From positions 1-46,736 of the forward strand of contig JAGRDY010000017.1 in assembly GCA_020446815.1 (NCBI GenBank): a stretch of 46,736 nucleotides of DNA, read 5' to 3'. Source of the stretch: Paracoccaceae bacterium (GTDB lineage: Bacteria; Pseudomonadota; Alphaproteobacteria; Rhodobacterales; Rhodobacteraceae). A model generated the notes under the pieces. The model made no database searches and had not been told where the DNA came from. It saw nothing but the letters and a program-made list of their open reading frames with translations. Positions 33,248-41,893 of this stretch are shown here, piece after piece (position 1 is the stretch's first letter; the number at the start of each line of letters is the position of its first letter). A program made the position numbers and the translations under genes.

Positions 33248-34669
33248 ATGACCGAGCCCCGATTCTCGCCCTTCGAAACACTGCTCGACCGCGACCGCGC
33301 GCACGCGATTCTTCGCGGCGCGACCGAAGGCGCCGATGACGGCGAACTTTTCGTCGAACGCCGCCGGTCCGAGGCGCTGGTGTTCGACGACGGCCGGTTG
33401 CGAAGCGCCAGCTACGACGCCGCCGAAGGCTTCGGCCTGCGCGCCGTCAATGGCGAGGCATCGGGCTATGCCCATTCGACGGAAATCTCCGAAACCGCCC
33501 TCGAACGCGCCGCAAAAACCGCCCGTCTTGCCGTCGGCGCGGGCGGCGGCACCCTGGCCGAGGCACCGCCGCGCACCAACCGGCGGCTTTACGGCGATCG
33601 CGACCCGATGGCCGACGCCGGCTTCGGGCTGAAGGTCGACACGCTGCGCGAAATCGACGCCTTCGCGCGCGCGCTCGATCCGCGCGTCGTGCAGGTTTCC
33701 GCCACCATCGCCGCATCCCTGCAAGAGGTGTTCATCCTGCGCCCCGAAGGCGGGCTCGTCTCCGACATCCGCCCGATGGCACGGCTGAATGTCTCGGTGA
33801 TCGTCGACCAGAACGGGCGGCGCGAATCCGGCGCCACCGGCGGCGGCGGCCGCCACGGCCTCGAGGCGCTGATGCGCCCCGCCCACTGGCAGGCGGCGGC
33901 GCGCGAGGCGCTGCGCATCGCGCTGGTCAATCTCGAGGCGGTGCCCGCCCCGGCCGGGCTGATGGATGTAGCACTTGGCGCGGGCTGGCCCGGCATCCTG
34001 CTCCATGAGGCGGTGGGCCACGGACTCGAGGGCGATTTCAACCGCAAGAAGACTTCGGCCTTCGCCGGGCTGATGGGCCAGCGGATCGCCGCCAAAGGGG
34101 TTACGGTGCTCGATGACGGCACCCTCCCCGACCGGCGCGGCTCGATCACCATCGACGATGAAGGCATGCCCTCGGGCAAAAACGTGCTGATCGAGGATGG
34201 CGTGCTGGTCGGCTACATGCAGGACCGGCAGAATGCCCGGCTGATGGGCGTTCGCCCCACCGGCAACGGGCGGCGCGAAAGCTACGCCCACATTCCCATG
34301 CCGCGCATGACCAATACCTACATGACGGCGGGCGACAGCGACCCGGCCGATATCGTCGCCAGCCTCGCGGACGGCATCTATGCCGTCGGCTTCGGCGGCG
34401 GCCAGGTCGACATCACCAACGGCAAGTTCGTGTTTTCCTGCACCGAGGCCTACCGCGTGCAGAACGGCAGGGTCGGTGCGCCGGTCAAGGGCGCGACGCT
34501 GATCGGCGACGGCGCCACCGCGCTCAGGCGGATCCGTGCCATCGGCAATGACATGGCCCTCGACCCCGGCATCGGCAATTGCGGCAAGGCCGGCCAGTGG
34601 GTGCCCGTGGGCGTCGGCCTGCCGACGCTGCTGATCGGCGGGCTGACGGTGGGCGGCTCGGCGGCATGA
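33248..34669 (+). CDS. tldD: Metalloprotease TldD
   Basis: TldD is one half of the TldD/TldE zinc protease known for microcin maturation and antitoxin degradation. The 473-residue protein has the zinc motif HEAVGHGLEGD (HExxxH), with the typical preceding GWPGILL. It also has the ELFVERRRSEALVFDDGRL and GVVRAVNGE-like early sheets and the C-terminal GGGQVDITNGKFVFSCTEAYRVQNG segment with the conserved Cys. GGGAAAG precedes the ATG at 33248; an in-frame ATG at 33170 has no such site. It is divergent from ctaC, as is common in Rhodobacterales. Confidence 0.96.
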   Translation: MTEPRFSPFETLLDRDRAHAILRGATEGADDGELFVERRRSEALVFDDGRLRSASYDAAEGFGLRAVNGEASGYAHSTEISETALERAAKTARLAVGAGGGTLAEAPPRTNRRLYGDRDPMADAGFGLKVDTLREIDAFARALDPRVVQVSATIAASLQEVFILRPEGGLVSDIRPMARLNVSVIVDQNGRRESGATGGGGRHGLEALMRPAHWQAAAREALRIALVNLEAVPAPAGLMDVALGAGWPGILLHEAVGHGLEGDFNRKKTSAFAGLMGQRIAAKGVTVLDDGTLPDRRGSITIDDEGMPSGKNVLIEDGVLVGYMQDRQNARLMGVRPTGNGRRESYAHIPMPRMTNTYMTAGDSDPADIVASLADGIYAVGFGGGQVDITNGKFVFSCTEAYRVQNGRVGAPVKGATLIGDGATALRRIRAIGNDMALDPGIGNCGKAGQWVPVGVGLPTLLIGGLTVGGSAA

Positions 34670-34678
34670 CCCGCGGCC

Positions 34679-34707
34679 GGACCGGCCCGCACCATTCCGG
34701 CCGGTTC
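34679..34707 (+). terminator. Hairpin after tldD, possible terminator
   Basis: GGACCGGCC (34679-34687) can pair with GGCCGGTTC (34699-34707) through nine pairs, one of them G-U, around an 11-base loop. It starts 10 bases after the tldD stop. There is no T-tract, so it may only slow or stabilise the transcript end. Confidence 0.4.
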
Positions 34708-34765
34708 GCGTCGCCGCGCGCCCGGCATCCATGCATAATCCGTTAACGCGGCGTCACGCTCTGTC

Positions 34766-34842
34766 GGGACGGATGCGGGACGGATGCGGGACGCGGGCGG
34801 GACGCGGGCGGGACGGGTGCGGGGCGGGTGCGGGACGGGTCG
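34766..34842. repeat. Seven tandem 11-bp repeats, GGGACGGATGC family
   Basis: Units begin at 34766, 34777, 34788, 34799, 34810, 34821 and 34832. The first two are exact GGGACGGATGC; the next two are GGGACGCGGGC; then GGGACGGGTGC, GGGGCGGGTGC and a final imperfect one. CTGTC precedes the array, exactly as at 23305, so both loci share 27 or more identical bases. Confidence 0.85.
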
Positions 34843-35066
34843 CATGAAGGGCGCGGGACATAAAAAATTACCGCCCCCTGAAAGCCCGCCCCCCCAAAAA
34901 CAGGCCTCGCCCCAAGCAAAAAATGCCGTCCCCCGGGCAAATGGCCTTCCCCCCCGACGAAAAATCTTCGTTTCCCGTCGAAATCGCCGCGAATCGTAAT
35001 CACTGGTTAACCTTAGGGTTGCAATGTCAGCCCTGCGAATAGGGCGAGGCCACGAAGGAACAAGGT

Positions 35067-36233
35067 TTGTTATCTTACCCCACCCCCTTCACCCCACCCA
35101 CCACGGAAGACGACAGGCTATCGTGGCTCCGCCTTATTCGCTCCCGGCGCGTCGGCGTCGCCACCTTTTACCGGCTTCTCGAAGAATACGGTTCGGCCCG
35201 GGACGCGCTTCGGGCGCTGCCCGAAATCGCCCGCGCCGCGGGCGTCGAAAAATACACACCCTGCCCGGAAGGCGCCGCAGTCGCCGAACTGAAGGCCGGC
35301 GACCGCGCCGGGGCGCGGCTGATCTGCCGGGGCGATCCCGACTATCCCGCGCCGCTCGCCGAAATACCGGATGCGCCTCCGGTGCTCTGGGCGCTGGGCG
35401 ATCCGGCGCTGGCGCAACGGCCGATGGTGGCGCTGGTGGGGGCGCGAAACGCCTCTTCACTTGGCACCCGCATGGCGCGCAAACTGGCCGAAGGGCTGGG
35501 CGAGGCAGGCTTCACCGTAGTCTCCGGGCTTGCCCGCGGCATCGACACCGCCACCCATATCGCCGCCCTGCCCGGTGGCACCGTGGCGGTCATGGCCGGC
35601 GGCGTCGATGTGGCCTATCCTCTTGAAAACGCGGGACTTGCGGACAAGATCGCCCGGCAGGGATGGTGCGTTTCCGAACAGCCCTGCGGCGTCGATCCGC
35701 AGGCGCGGCACTTTCCATTGCGCAATCGAATCATCGCCGGCCTGTCGAAAGGCACCATCGTCGTCGAAGCGGCGGTGCGGTCGGGCAGCCTGATCACTGC
35801 CCGCCTGGCTCTCGAACAGGGGCGCGAGGTGCTGGCCGTTCCCGGCCATCCCTTCGACGGCCGCGCCGGCGGCTGCAACACGCTGATCCGTGACGGGGCG
35901 GTGCTGGTGCGCAGTGTCGCGGATGTGCTGGAGGTCGTGAGCCCTGAAGCACCCTCAAGGCCCGCCGCCGCCGCCGCGCCGGGCAGGGATCGGCCCCGGG
36001 CCAGCGCCGCCGTGTCGCCGGCGCCCCCCGACAGCAGCACCCGCGACTGGCGTGACATGGCGGCCCTGCACGATCAGATCCTCGACCGGCTCGGCCCCTC
36101 GCCGCTGGCCGAAGACCAGTTGATCCGCGATCTGGCGCTGCCCCCCGCCGCCGTCGCGCCCGAACTCCTGAGCCTCGAACTCGACGGCCGCATCGCACGC
36201 CACGCGGGCGGCCTCCTGTCGCGGGTGAATTAG
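35067..36233 (+). CDS. dprA: DNA-processing protein DprA
   Basis: DprA protects incoming single-stranded DNA and loads RecA during natural transformation. The 388-residue protein has an N-terminal helical/SAM-like region (WLRLIRSRRVGVATFYRLLEEYG) and a Rossmann core (MVALVGARNASSLGTRMARKLAEGL, VSGLARGIDTATHIAAL, MAGGVDVAYPLEN, RNRIIAGLSKGTIVVEAAVRSGSL, LAVPGHPFDGRAGGCN). It ends in a winged-helix DML1-like domain. The likely start is TTG at 35067, with GAAGGAA 7 bases upstream; no in-frame ATG exists near it. The Pro/Ala linker (about 290-320) is normal. The stop lies in a tandem repeat. Confidence 0.94.
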   Translation: MLSYPTPFTPPTTEDDRLSWLRLIRSRRVGVATFYRLLEEYGSARDALRALPEIARAAGVEKYTPCPEGAAVAELKAGDRAGARLICRGDPDYPAPLAEIPDAPPVLWALGDPALAQRPMVALVGARNASSLGTRMARKLAEGLGEAGFTVVSGLARGIDTATHIAALPGGTVAVMAGGVDVAYPLENAGLADKIARQGWCVSEQPCGVDPQARHFPLRNRIIAGLSKGTIVVEAAVRSGSLITARLALEQGREVLAVPGHPFDGRAGGCNTLIRDGAVLVRSVADVLEVVSPEAPSRPAAAAAPGRDRPRASAAVSPAPPDSSTRDWRDMAALHDQILDRLGPSPLAEDQLIRDLALPPAAVAPELLSLELDGRIARHAGGLLSRVN

Positions 36234-36269
36234 CCGCGCGTGAATTAGTCGCGCGTGAATCAGCGATCC
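36225..36269. repeat. Three tandem 15-bp repeats over the dprA stop codon
   Basis: GTGAATTAGCCGCGC (36225), GTGAATTAGTCGCGC (36240) and GTGAATCAGCGATCC (36255) follow each other without a gap. The first contains the dprA stop; the second repeats the same stop in the same register. The protein end is unaffected. Confidence 0.85.
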
Positions 36270-36300
36270 GGCAAAGCATTCCCCTTTCAACTATCTGATT

Positions 36301-36324
36301 ACAAATGATTTAATCATTTGTTAA
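36301..36324. promoter_or_regulatory. 21-bp palindrome overlapping a CtrA-like TTAA-N7-TTAA motif upstream of topA
   Basis: ACAAATGATT-T-AATCATTTGT (36301-36321) is a perfect inverted repeat with 10-base arms. TTAA at 36310-36313 and TTAA at 36321-36324 (followed by CC) are spaced by 7 bases, the consensus for the alphaproteobacterial cell-cycle regulator CtrA. It is about 115 bases before the topA ATG. Which of the two readings is functional, if either, cannot be told; it may also help end dprA transcripts. Confidence 0.55.
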
Positions 36325-36436
36325 CCACCCTGCTCAGGCCGCGCCGCTGGCGCATCCCTGCACCGCATTGACATTCCCCCGCCTTGCCCCACATGTTCCG
36401 CGCCCAGAATAACGAACCTGTTTTGATGAGGAACCC

Positions 36437-39085
36437 ATGGCCGTCGTCGTCGTCGAATCCCCCGCCAAGGCCAAGACAATAAACAAATATCTCGGATCCG
36501 ATTACACCGTCCTCGCCTCTTACGGCCATGTCCGCGATCTGCCGCCCAAGGATGGCTCCGTCGATACCGACAACGGATTCGGCATGAAATGGGAAGTCGC
36601 CGCGGACAGCCGCAAACACATCCGCGCCATCACCGAGGCGCTCAAATCCCACGATACCCTGATCCTCGCCACCGACCCCGACCGCGAGGGCGAAGCGATT
36701 TCCTGGCACCTGCAAGAGGCGCTGGCGCCGGCGATCGGCAAGGGCAAGACCGTCCGCCGCGTCACCTTCAACGCCATCACCAGATCCGCCGTCGCCGAAG
36801 CCATGGCCAGCCCGCGCGAAGTCGACATGGAACTGGTCGAGGCCTATCTCGCCCGGCGCGCGCTCGACTATCTCGTCGGTTTCAACCTCTCGCCCGTGCT
36901 CTGGCGCAAACTGCCGGGGGCGCGATCCGCCGGGCGCGTGCAATCGGTCTGCCTGCGCCTGATCGTCGAGCGGGAAATGGAGATCGAAGCCTTTCAGCCC
37001 CGCGAATACTGGACCGTCACCGCCGTGCTTGCGACCCCGCGCGGCCAGGAATTTCAGGCCCGCCTGACGGTTCTGGGCGGCCGCAAGCTTGACAAGTTCG
37101 ACATCGCCAACCAAACCGCCGCCGAACTGGCGGTCCAGGCCATCACCTCGCGCGATCTGCACGTCAGGTCGGTCGAGGCAAAGCCCGCCGCCCGCAACCC
37201 CTACCCGCCTTTCATGACCTCGACCCTGCAACAGGAAGCCAGCCGCAAGTTCGGCATGGGCGCCAAGGCCTGCATGTCGGCGGCCCAGCGGCTTTACGAG
37301 GCGGGCCACATCACCTATATGCGCACCGACGGAATCGACATGGCCCCCGAGGCGGTCAGCGCCGCGCGCGACGAAATCAAGCGCCGTTTCGGCGCGGAAT
37401 ATATCCCTGGCAGCCCGCGCATCTACAAGAACAAGGCCAAGAACGCCCAGGAGGCCCATGAATGCATCCGGCCCACGGATATGGGCCTTTGCGCAGACAG
37501 GCTGACCGGTGTCGAGGCCGAGGCGCGAAAGCTCTACGAGCTGATCTGGAAGCGCACGCTGGCCAGCCAGATGGCCGCCGCGCGGATGGAGCGCACCACC
37601 GTCGATGTAGCAAGCGGCGATGGCCAGGTCGAATTGCGCGCCACCGGCCGGGTGATGCTGTTCGACGGCTTTCTCAAGGTCTATGACGAAAGCCGCGACG
37701 ACGCGGTGACCGAGGAAGGCGACGACAGCACCCGCCTGCCGCAGATCATGCAGGGCGAACCCGCCGAAAAGCGCGCCATCACGCCCGATCAGCACTTCAC
37801 CCAGCCGCCGCCGCGCTATACCGAGGCCACGCTAGTCAAGCGGATGGAGGAATTGGGCATCGGCCGCCCGTCGACCTATGCCTCGGTCGTCACCACCATT
37901 CAGGACCGCGCCTATGTGCGCAAGGAAAAGAACCGCCTGATCCCCGAAGACAAGGGGCGGCTGGTGACGGCCTTCCTGACCAATTTCTTCCGCCGCTATG
38001 TCGAATACGATTTCACCGCCGATCTGGAGGCGGAGCTTGACGACATTTCCGCCGGCGACCGCAATTACAAGGAAGTGCTGGCCCGGTTCTGGCGTGATTT
38101 TTCGGCCGCCATCGCCGAAACCACCGATCTGCGAATAGGCGAAGTGCTAGAAAAAATTGACGATTTTCTGGCACCGCACCTTTATCCGCCCAAGGCGGAT
38201 GGCAGTGATCCGCGCATCTGCCCGACCTGCGGCACCGGGCGGCTGAACCTCAAGACAGCCCGTTCCGGGGGCGCGTTCATCGGTTGCTCGAACTACCCCG
38301 ACTGCCGCTTCACCCGGTCGCTTTCGGCCTATGGCAATGGCGGCGACGACGGGTTGAACGGCGAGGGCAAGCTGCTGGGCAGCGACGACGATGGCCAGCC
38401 CATCTCGCTGCGCTCCGGGCGCTTCGGCCCCTATGTCCAGCGCGGCGATGTGAGCGAAGCGATGCCCAAGCCGCCCCGCGCCAGCCTGCCCAGGGGCTGG
38501 GCGCCCGACAGCATCGACCTCGAACGCGCGATCACCCTTCTCGACCTGCCCCGCGAGATCGGCCCGCACCCCGAAGACGGGGTGATGGTCGAGGCCGGCA
38601 TCGGCCGCTATGGTCCCTATGTCAAACATGGCCGCATCTTCGCCAACCTGCCCGAGGTGGACGAGGTGTTCACCATCGGCATGAACCGCGCCGTCGAGGT
38701 TCTGGCGCAAAAGACCACGCGCGGGCGCGGCGCAGCCGTGGCCCCGTTGCGCGAACTGGGCGAACATCCTGCCGAGGGCGGACCCGTCAATGTGATGACG
38801 GGGCGCTATGGCCCCTATGTCAAATGGGGCAAGATCAACGCGACCCTGCCCAAGGAAATGACACCCGAAAGTGTCACGCTGGAACAGGCCGTGGCCCTTG
38901 TGGCCGAACGCGCCGCCAAAGGGGGCAAGGGTACCGGGCGCAAGGCGAAAACCACACCCGGCAAAAAGACCGCCGCCAAGGCCAAGTCGAAGGCCAAGCC
39001 AAAGGCCAAGTCGGCTTCAAAGGCCAAGTCGGCGTCAAAGGCCAAAGCCGTGGCAAAGGCCGGGCCGAATCTGGCCGACGAATAG
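36437..39085 (+). CDS. topA: DNA topoisomerase I
   Basis: TopA relaxes negative supercoils by cutting one strand. The 882-residue protein starts with the Toprim domain (VVVVESPAKAKTINKYLG, then LILATDPDREGEAISWHL with the metal acids). The gate domain carries the active Tyr294 in ITYMRTDGIDM. A four-Cys zinc ribbon starts at Cys595 (CPTCG...GCSNYPDC). After it come three repeats of GRFGPYV / GRYGPYVKHG / GRYGPYVKWG and a Lys/Ala/Ser tail of about 60 residues that probably binds DNA. One zinc ribbon followed by GxYGPY repeats is the alphaproteobacterial type. GATGAGGAACCC precedes the ATG. Confidence 0.98.
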   Translation: MAVVVVESPAKAKTINKYLGSDYTVLASYGHVRDLPPKDGSVDTDNGFGMKWEVAADSRKHIRAITEALKSHDTLILATDPDREGEAISWHLQEALAPAIGKGKTVRRVTFNAITRSAVAEAMASPREVDMELVEAYLARRALDYLVGFNLSPVLWRKLPGARSAGRVQSVCLRLIVEREMEIEAFQPREYWTVTAVLATPRGQEFQARLTVLGGRKLDKFDIANQTAAELAVQAITSRDLHVRSVEAKPAARNPYPPFMTSTLQQEASRKFGMGAKACMSAAQRLYEAGHITYMRTDGIDMAPEAVSAARDEIKRRFGAEYIPGSPRIYKNKAKNAQEAHECIRPTDMGLCADRLTGVEAEARKLYELIWKRTLASQMAAARMERTTVDVASGDGQVELRATGRVMLFDGFLKVYDESRDDAVTEEGDDSTRLPQIMQGEPAEKRAITPDQHFTQPPPRYTEATLVKRMEELGIGRPSTYASVVTTIQDRAYVRKEKNRLIPEDKGRLVTAFLTNFFRRYVEYDFTADLEAELDDISAGDRNYKEVLARFWRDFSAAIAETTDLRIGEVLEKIDDFLAPHLYPPKADGSDPRICPTCGTGRLNLKTARSGGAFIGCSNYPDCRFTRSLSAYGNGGDDGLNGEGKLLGSDDDGQPISLRSGRFGPYVQRGDVSEAMPKPPRASLPRGWAPDSIDLERAITLLDLPREIGPHPEDGVMVEAGIGRYGPYVKHGRIFANLPEVDEVFTIGMNRAVEVLAQKTTRGRGAAVAPLRELGEHPAEGGPVNVMTGRYGPYVKWGKINATLPKEMTPESVTLEQAVALVAERAAKGGKGTGRKAKTTPGKKTAAKAKSKAKPKAKSASKAKSASKAKAVAKAGPNLADE

Positions 39086-39182
39086 GTTTCGCCCCGAAAT
39101 CGCTCTCTTGCCGCGCCGCGGCAATTGACACGCCCGCACCCTCACGCCACAACATGGCACAGGAATTTTCCGGGAGATACCG

Positions 39183-39878
39183 ATGCAGAAGATCTATGCC
39201 CATGCCGCCGCGGCGCTTGACGGGGTTCTGTTCGATGGAATGCTGATCGCCGCCGGGGGTTTCGGCCTTTGCGGCATACCCGAACTGCTGATCGCCGCCA
39301 TCAAGGAGGCGGGCACCAAGGACATCACGGTCGCCTCCAACAACGCCGGTGTCGACGATTTCGGCCTCGGCGTCTTGCTGGCGACGCGGCAGATCAGGAA
39401 GATGATCTCCTCCTATGTCGGCGAGAACGCGGAATTCATGCGCCAGTATCTTGCGGGCGAGCTGGAGCTCGAATTCAACCCGCAAGGCACCCTGGCCGAG
39501 CGGATGCGCGCCGGCGGCGCAGGCATTCCGGGCTTCTACACCCGGACCGGCGTCGGCACGGTGATTGCCGAAGGCAAGGAGCACAAGGATTTCGACGGCC
39601 AGACCTATATCCTTGAACGCGGCATCGTCGCCGATCTGTCGATCGTCAAGGCCTGGAAGGCCGACCCGTCGGGAAATCTGGTGTTCCGCAAGACCGCGCG
39701 CAATTTCAACCCGGCGGCGGCGACCTGCGGCAGGATCTGCGTGGCCGAGGTGGAAGAAATCGTGCCGCTGGGCAGCCTTGATGCCGATGGTATCCATCTG
39801 CCGGGAATATATGTGCACCGCCTGATTCAGGGGCAGCACGAAAAACGTATCGAAAACCGCACGACACGCGCGGCCTGA
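39183..39878 (+). CDS. 3-oxoacid CoA-transferase subunit A
   Basis: The 231-residue subunit A of a succinyl-CoA/acetoacetyl-CoA:3-oxoacid CoA-transferase has the CoA-transferase family 1 start (LFDGMLIAAGGFGLCGIPE), the SNNAGVDDFGLGVLL segment, KMISSYVGENAEF, and ELEFNPQGTLAERMRAGGAGIPGFYTRTG. It works with the next gene's product in ketone body or butyrate/PHB metabolism. GGGAGATACCG stands before the ATG. Subunit B follows after 13 bases. Confidence 0.94.
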   Translation: MQKIYAHAAAALDGVLFDGMLIAAGGFGLCGIPELLIAAIKEAGTKDITVASNNAGVDDFGLGVLLATRQIRKMISSYVGENAEFMRQYLAGELELEFNPQGTLAERMRAGGAGIPGFYTRTGVGTVIAEGKEHKDFDGQTYILERGIVADLSIVKAWKADPSGNLVFRKTARNFNPAAATCGRICVAEVEEIVPLGSLDADGIHLPGIYVHRLIQGQHEKRIENRTTRAA

Positions 39879-39891
39879 GGAGGACAGTTGA

Positions 39892-40521
39892 ATGGCTTGG
39901 GACCGCAATCAAATGGCCGCGCGCGCCGCGCAGGAGCTTCAGGACGGCTGGTATGTCAACCTTGGCATCGGCATTCCGACCCTGGTGTCGAACCATATCC
40001 CGGAAGGCATAGAGGTGACGCTGCAATCGGAAAACGGCATGCTCGGCATGGGGCCGTTTCCGACCGAGGACGAGATCGATGCCGATCTGATCAACGCGGG
40101 CAAGCAGACCATCACCGAATTGCCGCAGACCGCCTATTTCGACAGTGCGCAAAGTTTCGCGATGATCCGCGGCGGCAAGATCGCCATGGCGATCCTCGGC
40201 GCGATGGAAGTTGCGGAAAACGGCGATCTGGCCAACTGGATGATCCCCGGCAAACTGGTCAAGGGGATGGGCGGCGCGATGGATCTGGTGGCAGGCGTCG
40301 GGCGCGTCGTGGTGGTGATGGACCACACATCCAAGCATGGCGACTCCAAGGTCTTGAAGAAATGCACCCTGCCCCTGACCGGCAAGGCGGTGGTTGACCG
40401 GATCATCACCAATCTGGGCGTTCTCGATGTGGTCGAGGGCGGCTTGAAGATCGTCGAGCTTGCCGAAGGCGTCAGCGAAGCGGACCTGCGCGCCGCGACC
40501 GAGGCGGCAATTGTCGACTGA
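39892..40521 (+). CDS. 3-oxoacid CoA-transferase subunit B
   Basis: The 209-residue subunit B carries the catalytic Glu47 in [13 protein letters not shown], which forms the glutamyl-CoA thioester. It also has the [17 protein letters not shown] start and the [23 protein letters not shown] segment that binds CoA. GAGGAGGACAG precedes the ATG, a very good ribosome binding site. Together with subunit A it forms a complete enzyme. The small GNAT gene overlaps its end. Confidence 0.95.
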   Translation: MAWDRNQMAARAAQELQDGWYVNLGIGIPTLVSNHIPEGIEVTLQSENGMLGMGPFPTEDEIDADLINAGKQTITELPQTAYFDSAQSFAMIRGGKIAMAILGAMEVAENGDLANWMIPGKLVKGMGGAMDLVAGVGRVVVVMDHTSKHGDSKVLKKCTLPLTGKAVVDRIITNLGVLDVVEGGLKIVELAEGVSEADLRAATEAAIVD

Positions 40522-40804
40522 GCCCGATATTCGCCGCGAAACCCACGCCGGTGGCGGCCGCTACCTGTTGGCACGTGATGGCGCCGAAGCCGAGCTGACC
40601 TGGACGGTTATCGGGCCGGGGAAGATATCCGCCGATCATACCGGCGTGCCGAAATCCATGAGCGGAACCGGCGTGGGCCTCGCGCTGGTCGAACGGCTGG
40701 TGAGCGACGCACGCCGCGACGGCAATACCGTGGTTCCCGTTTGTTCCTTCGTTTCGGCGATGGCGCGCCGCCACCCGGAATGGGCGGATGTGATCGCGCA
40801 ATAG
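40511..40804 (+). CDS. Small GNAT (YidJ/Gtn-type N-acetyltransferase)
   Basis: This 97-residue protein matches the short one-domain GNAT family: a [20 protein letters not shown] start, the [19 protein letters not shown] acetyl-CoA loop, and the [17 protein letters not shown] end (the usual pattern being P-x-C-x-[FY]-x...HP). Such proteins are widespread and their substrate is not known. The start is probably the TTG at 40511, with GAGGCGGCA before it and an 11-base overlap with the CoA-transferase gene. The family's usual tail residue is Tyr; here it is Met-Ala-Arg-Arg. Confidence 0.75.
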   Translation: MSTEPDIRRETHAGGGRYLLARDGAEAELTWTVIGPGKISADHTGVPKSMSGTGVGLALVERLVSDARRDGNTVVPVCSFVSAMARRHPEWADVIAQ

Positions 40805-40879
40805 GGCCTTGCGAACACTGTCGACATTGGCGCAACAAGTTCATATTCCTGCCCCAATCTGTTGCTAGCGACCGGGGCA

Positions 40880-41893
40880 ATGATGGCCGCCGATATACCC
40901 TTGCGCAAATCCACCCGTTCCGCACCGCCGCGCCGGTCGCGGGATTTGCTGATCGCCGCCGGGCTTCTGGCGCTTTTCATGGCCGGGATCGCCGGGCTTG
41001 CCGCCGCCACCGGCTGGCGCGAAACCATGGAACAGATCACCAGGCTGGCAGGCTGGCAGGCCGGCGTTCTTCTGGCCCTGTCACTGGTCAACTATATCTG
41101 CCGCGGGTTACGCTGGCACATCTTCGCGCGCCGCCTGGGCCTGACCACCGGCCTTGTCCAGAACCTGCGCCATTTCTTTGGCGGTTTTGCGATGATCGTC
41201 ACGCCGGGGCGCTTGGGCGAACTGGTCCGCATGCGCTGGCTGAAACGCGAAACCGGCTGGAACATGGAGCGGACGGCCCCCCTGATGCTGGTCGACCGGG
41301 CATCCGATCTTGCCGTGATGGCGCTGATCCTCGGGCTTTCGGTGGCGCTGGCGACGGGGGCCGTCGATGGCGCGATCCCGGTGATGTTTCTGGCGCTGGC
41401 GGCGGCGTTCATCGTCACACGTCCGGCGCTGCTGGCCGCCATCGTCACCCGCGCGTTCCGGATCACCGGCCGGTTTCCCCGGCCTTTCGCCCGCGCCCGG
41501 GCCGCCGCGCTGTCGCTCGACCGCTTCAGCCATGGGCCCGCCCTGGCCGCGGCCATCGCGCTTGGGGTGATGGGCTGGCTGGCCGAAGGCTATGCCTTTC
41601 ATCTGCTTCTGGGCTGGATGGGTGCAGAGATCGGGCTGTGGAAATCGGTTTCCATCTTCGTCTTTGCGACACTTGCAGGCGGTCTGACCGGTGCGCCCGG
41701 CGGCATTGGCGGGGCCGAGGCGGCGATGATCGCGCTTCTGGCGATGGACGGTGTGCCGCTGGAAACCTCGGTTCCGGCGACGGCGATCATCCGCGTCACC
41801 ACGCTGTGGTTCGCCATCGGCATCGGCGCGGTTGTCTTTGCCTGGGCGGAACGCCAGTCAACAAGAGGTGCCCATGCGCTGGAAGAACGCTGA
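40880..41893 (+). CDS. YbhN/UPF0104-like lysylphosphatidylglycerol-synthase-type membrane protein
   Basis: The 337-residue polytopic protein has about eight spans and the LPG synthase/flippase-like (AglD, YbhN) pattern. It has LALSLVNYICRGLRWHIFARRLG early, then FFGGFAMIVTPGRLGELVRMRWLKRETG, a DRASDLAVMALI segment, and the closing TLAGGLTGAPGGIGGAEAAMIALL with its P-G-G-I-G-G-x-E motif. Members move or modify lipids, so a lipid-linked sugar translocase is plausible next to the DprE1/DprE2-like genes. GGGGC precedes the ATG pair at 40880. It overlaps the next gene by 20 bases. The role is inferred from neighbours. Confidence 0.8.
   Translation: MMAADIPLRKSTRSAPPRRSRDLLIAAGLLALFMAGIAGLAAATGWRETMEQITRLAGWQAGVLLALSLVNYICRGLRWHIFARRLGLTTGLVQNLRHFFGGFAMIVTPGRLGELVRMRWLKRETGWNMERTAPLMLVDRASDLAVMALILGLSVALATGAVDGAIPVMFLALAAAFIVTRPALLAAIVTRAFRITGRFPRPFARARAAALSLDRFSHGPALAAAIALGVMGWLAEGYAFHLLLGWMGAEIGLWKSVSIFVFATLAGGLTGAPGGIGGAEAAMIALLAMDGVPLETSVPATAIIRVTTLWFAIGIGAVVFAWAERQSTRGAHALEER

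Larger units (their letters stand above)
34670..35066 (+). other. tldD-dprA gap with repeats and homopolymer tracts
   Basis: This 397-base region holds a hairpin (34679-34707), seven tandem 11-bp repeats, then a purine/C-run stretch (34860-34970) with several runs of five to seven C or A. No protein-like frame was found. A possible dprA promoter lies in the AT-richer piece around 34975-35030, which also has a TTAACC half-site (35006-35011). Confidence 0.55.

Noticed and set aside
34784-34999. Open frame of 71 codons in the tldD-dprA gap
   Set aside because: It begins inside the 11-bp tandem repeat and encodes Gly/Arg then Pro/Gln runs; codon use is unlike real genes here.
39086-39182. GGTTTCG/CGAAATC hairpin after topA as a terminator
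   Set aside because: The stem has a mismatch, a 3-base loop and no T-tract; too weak to call.
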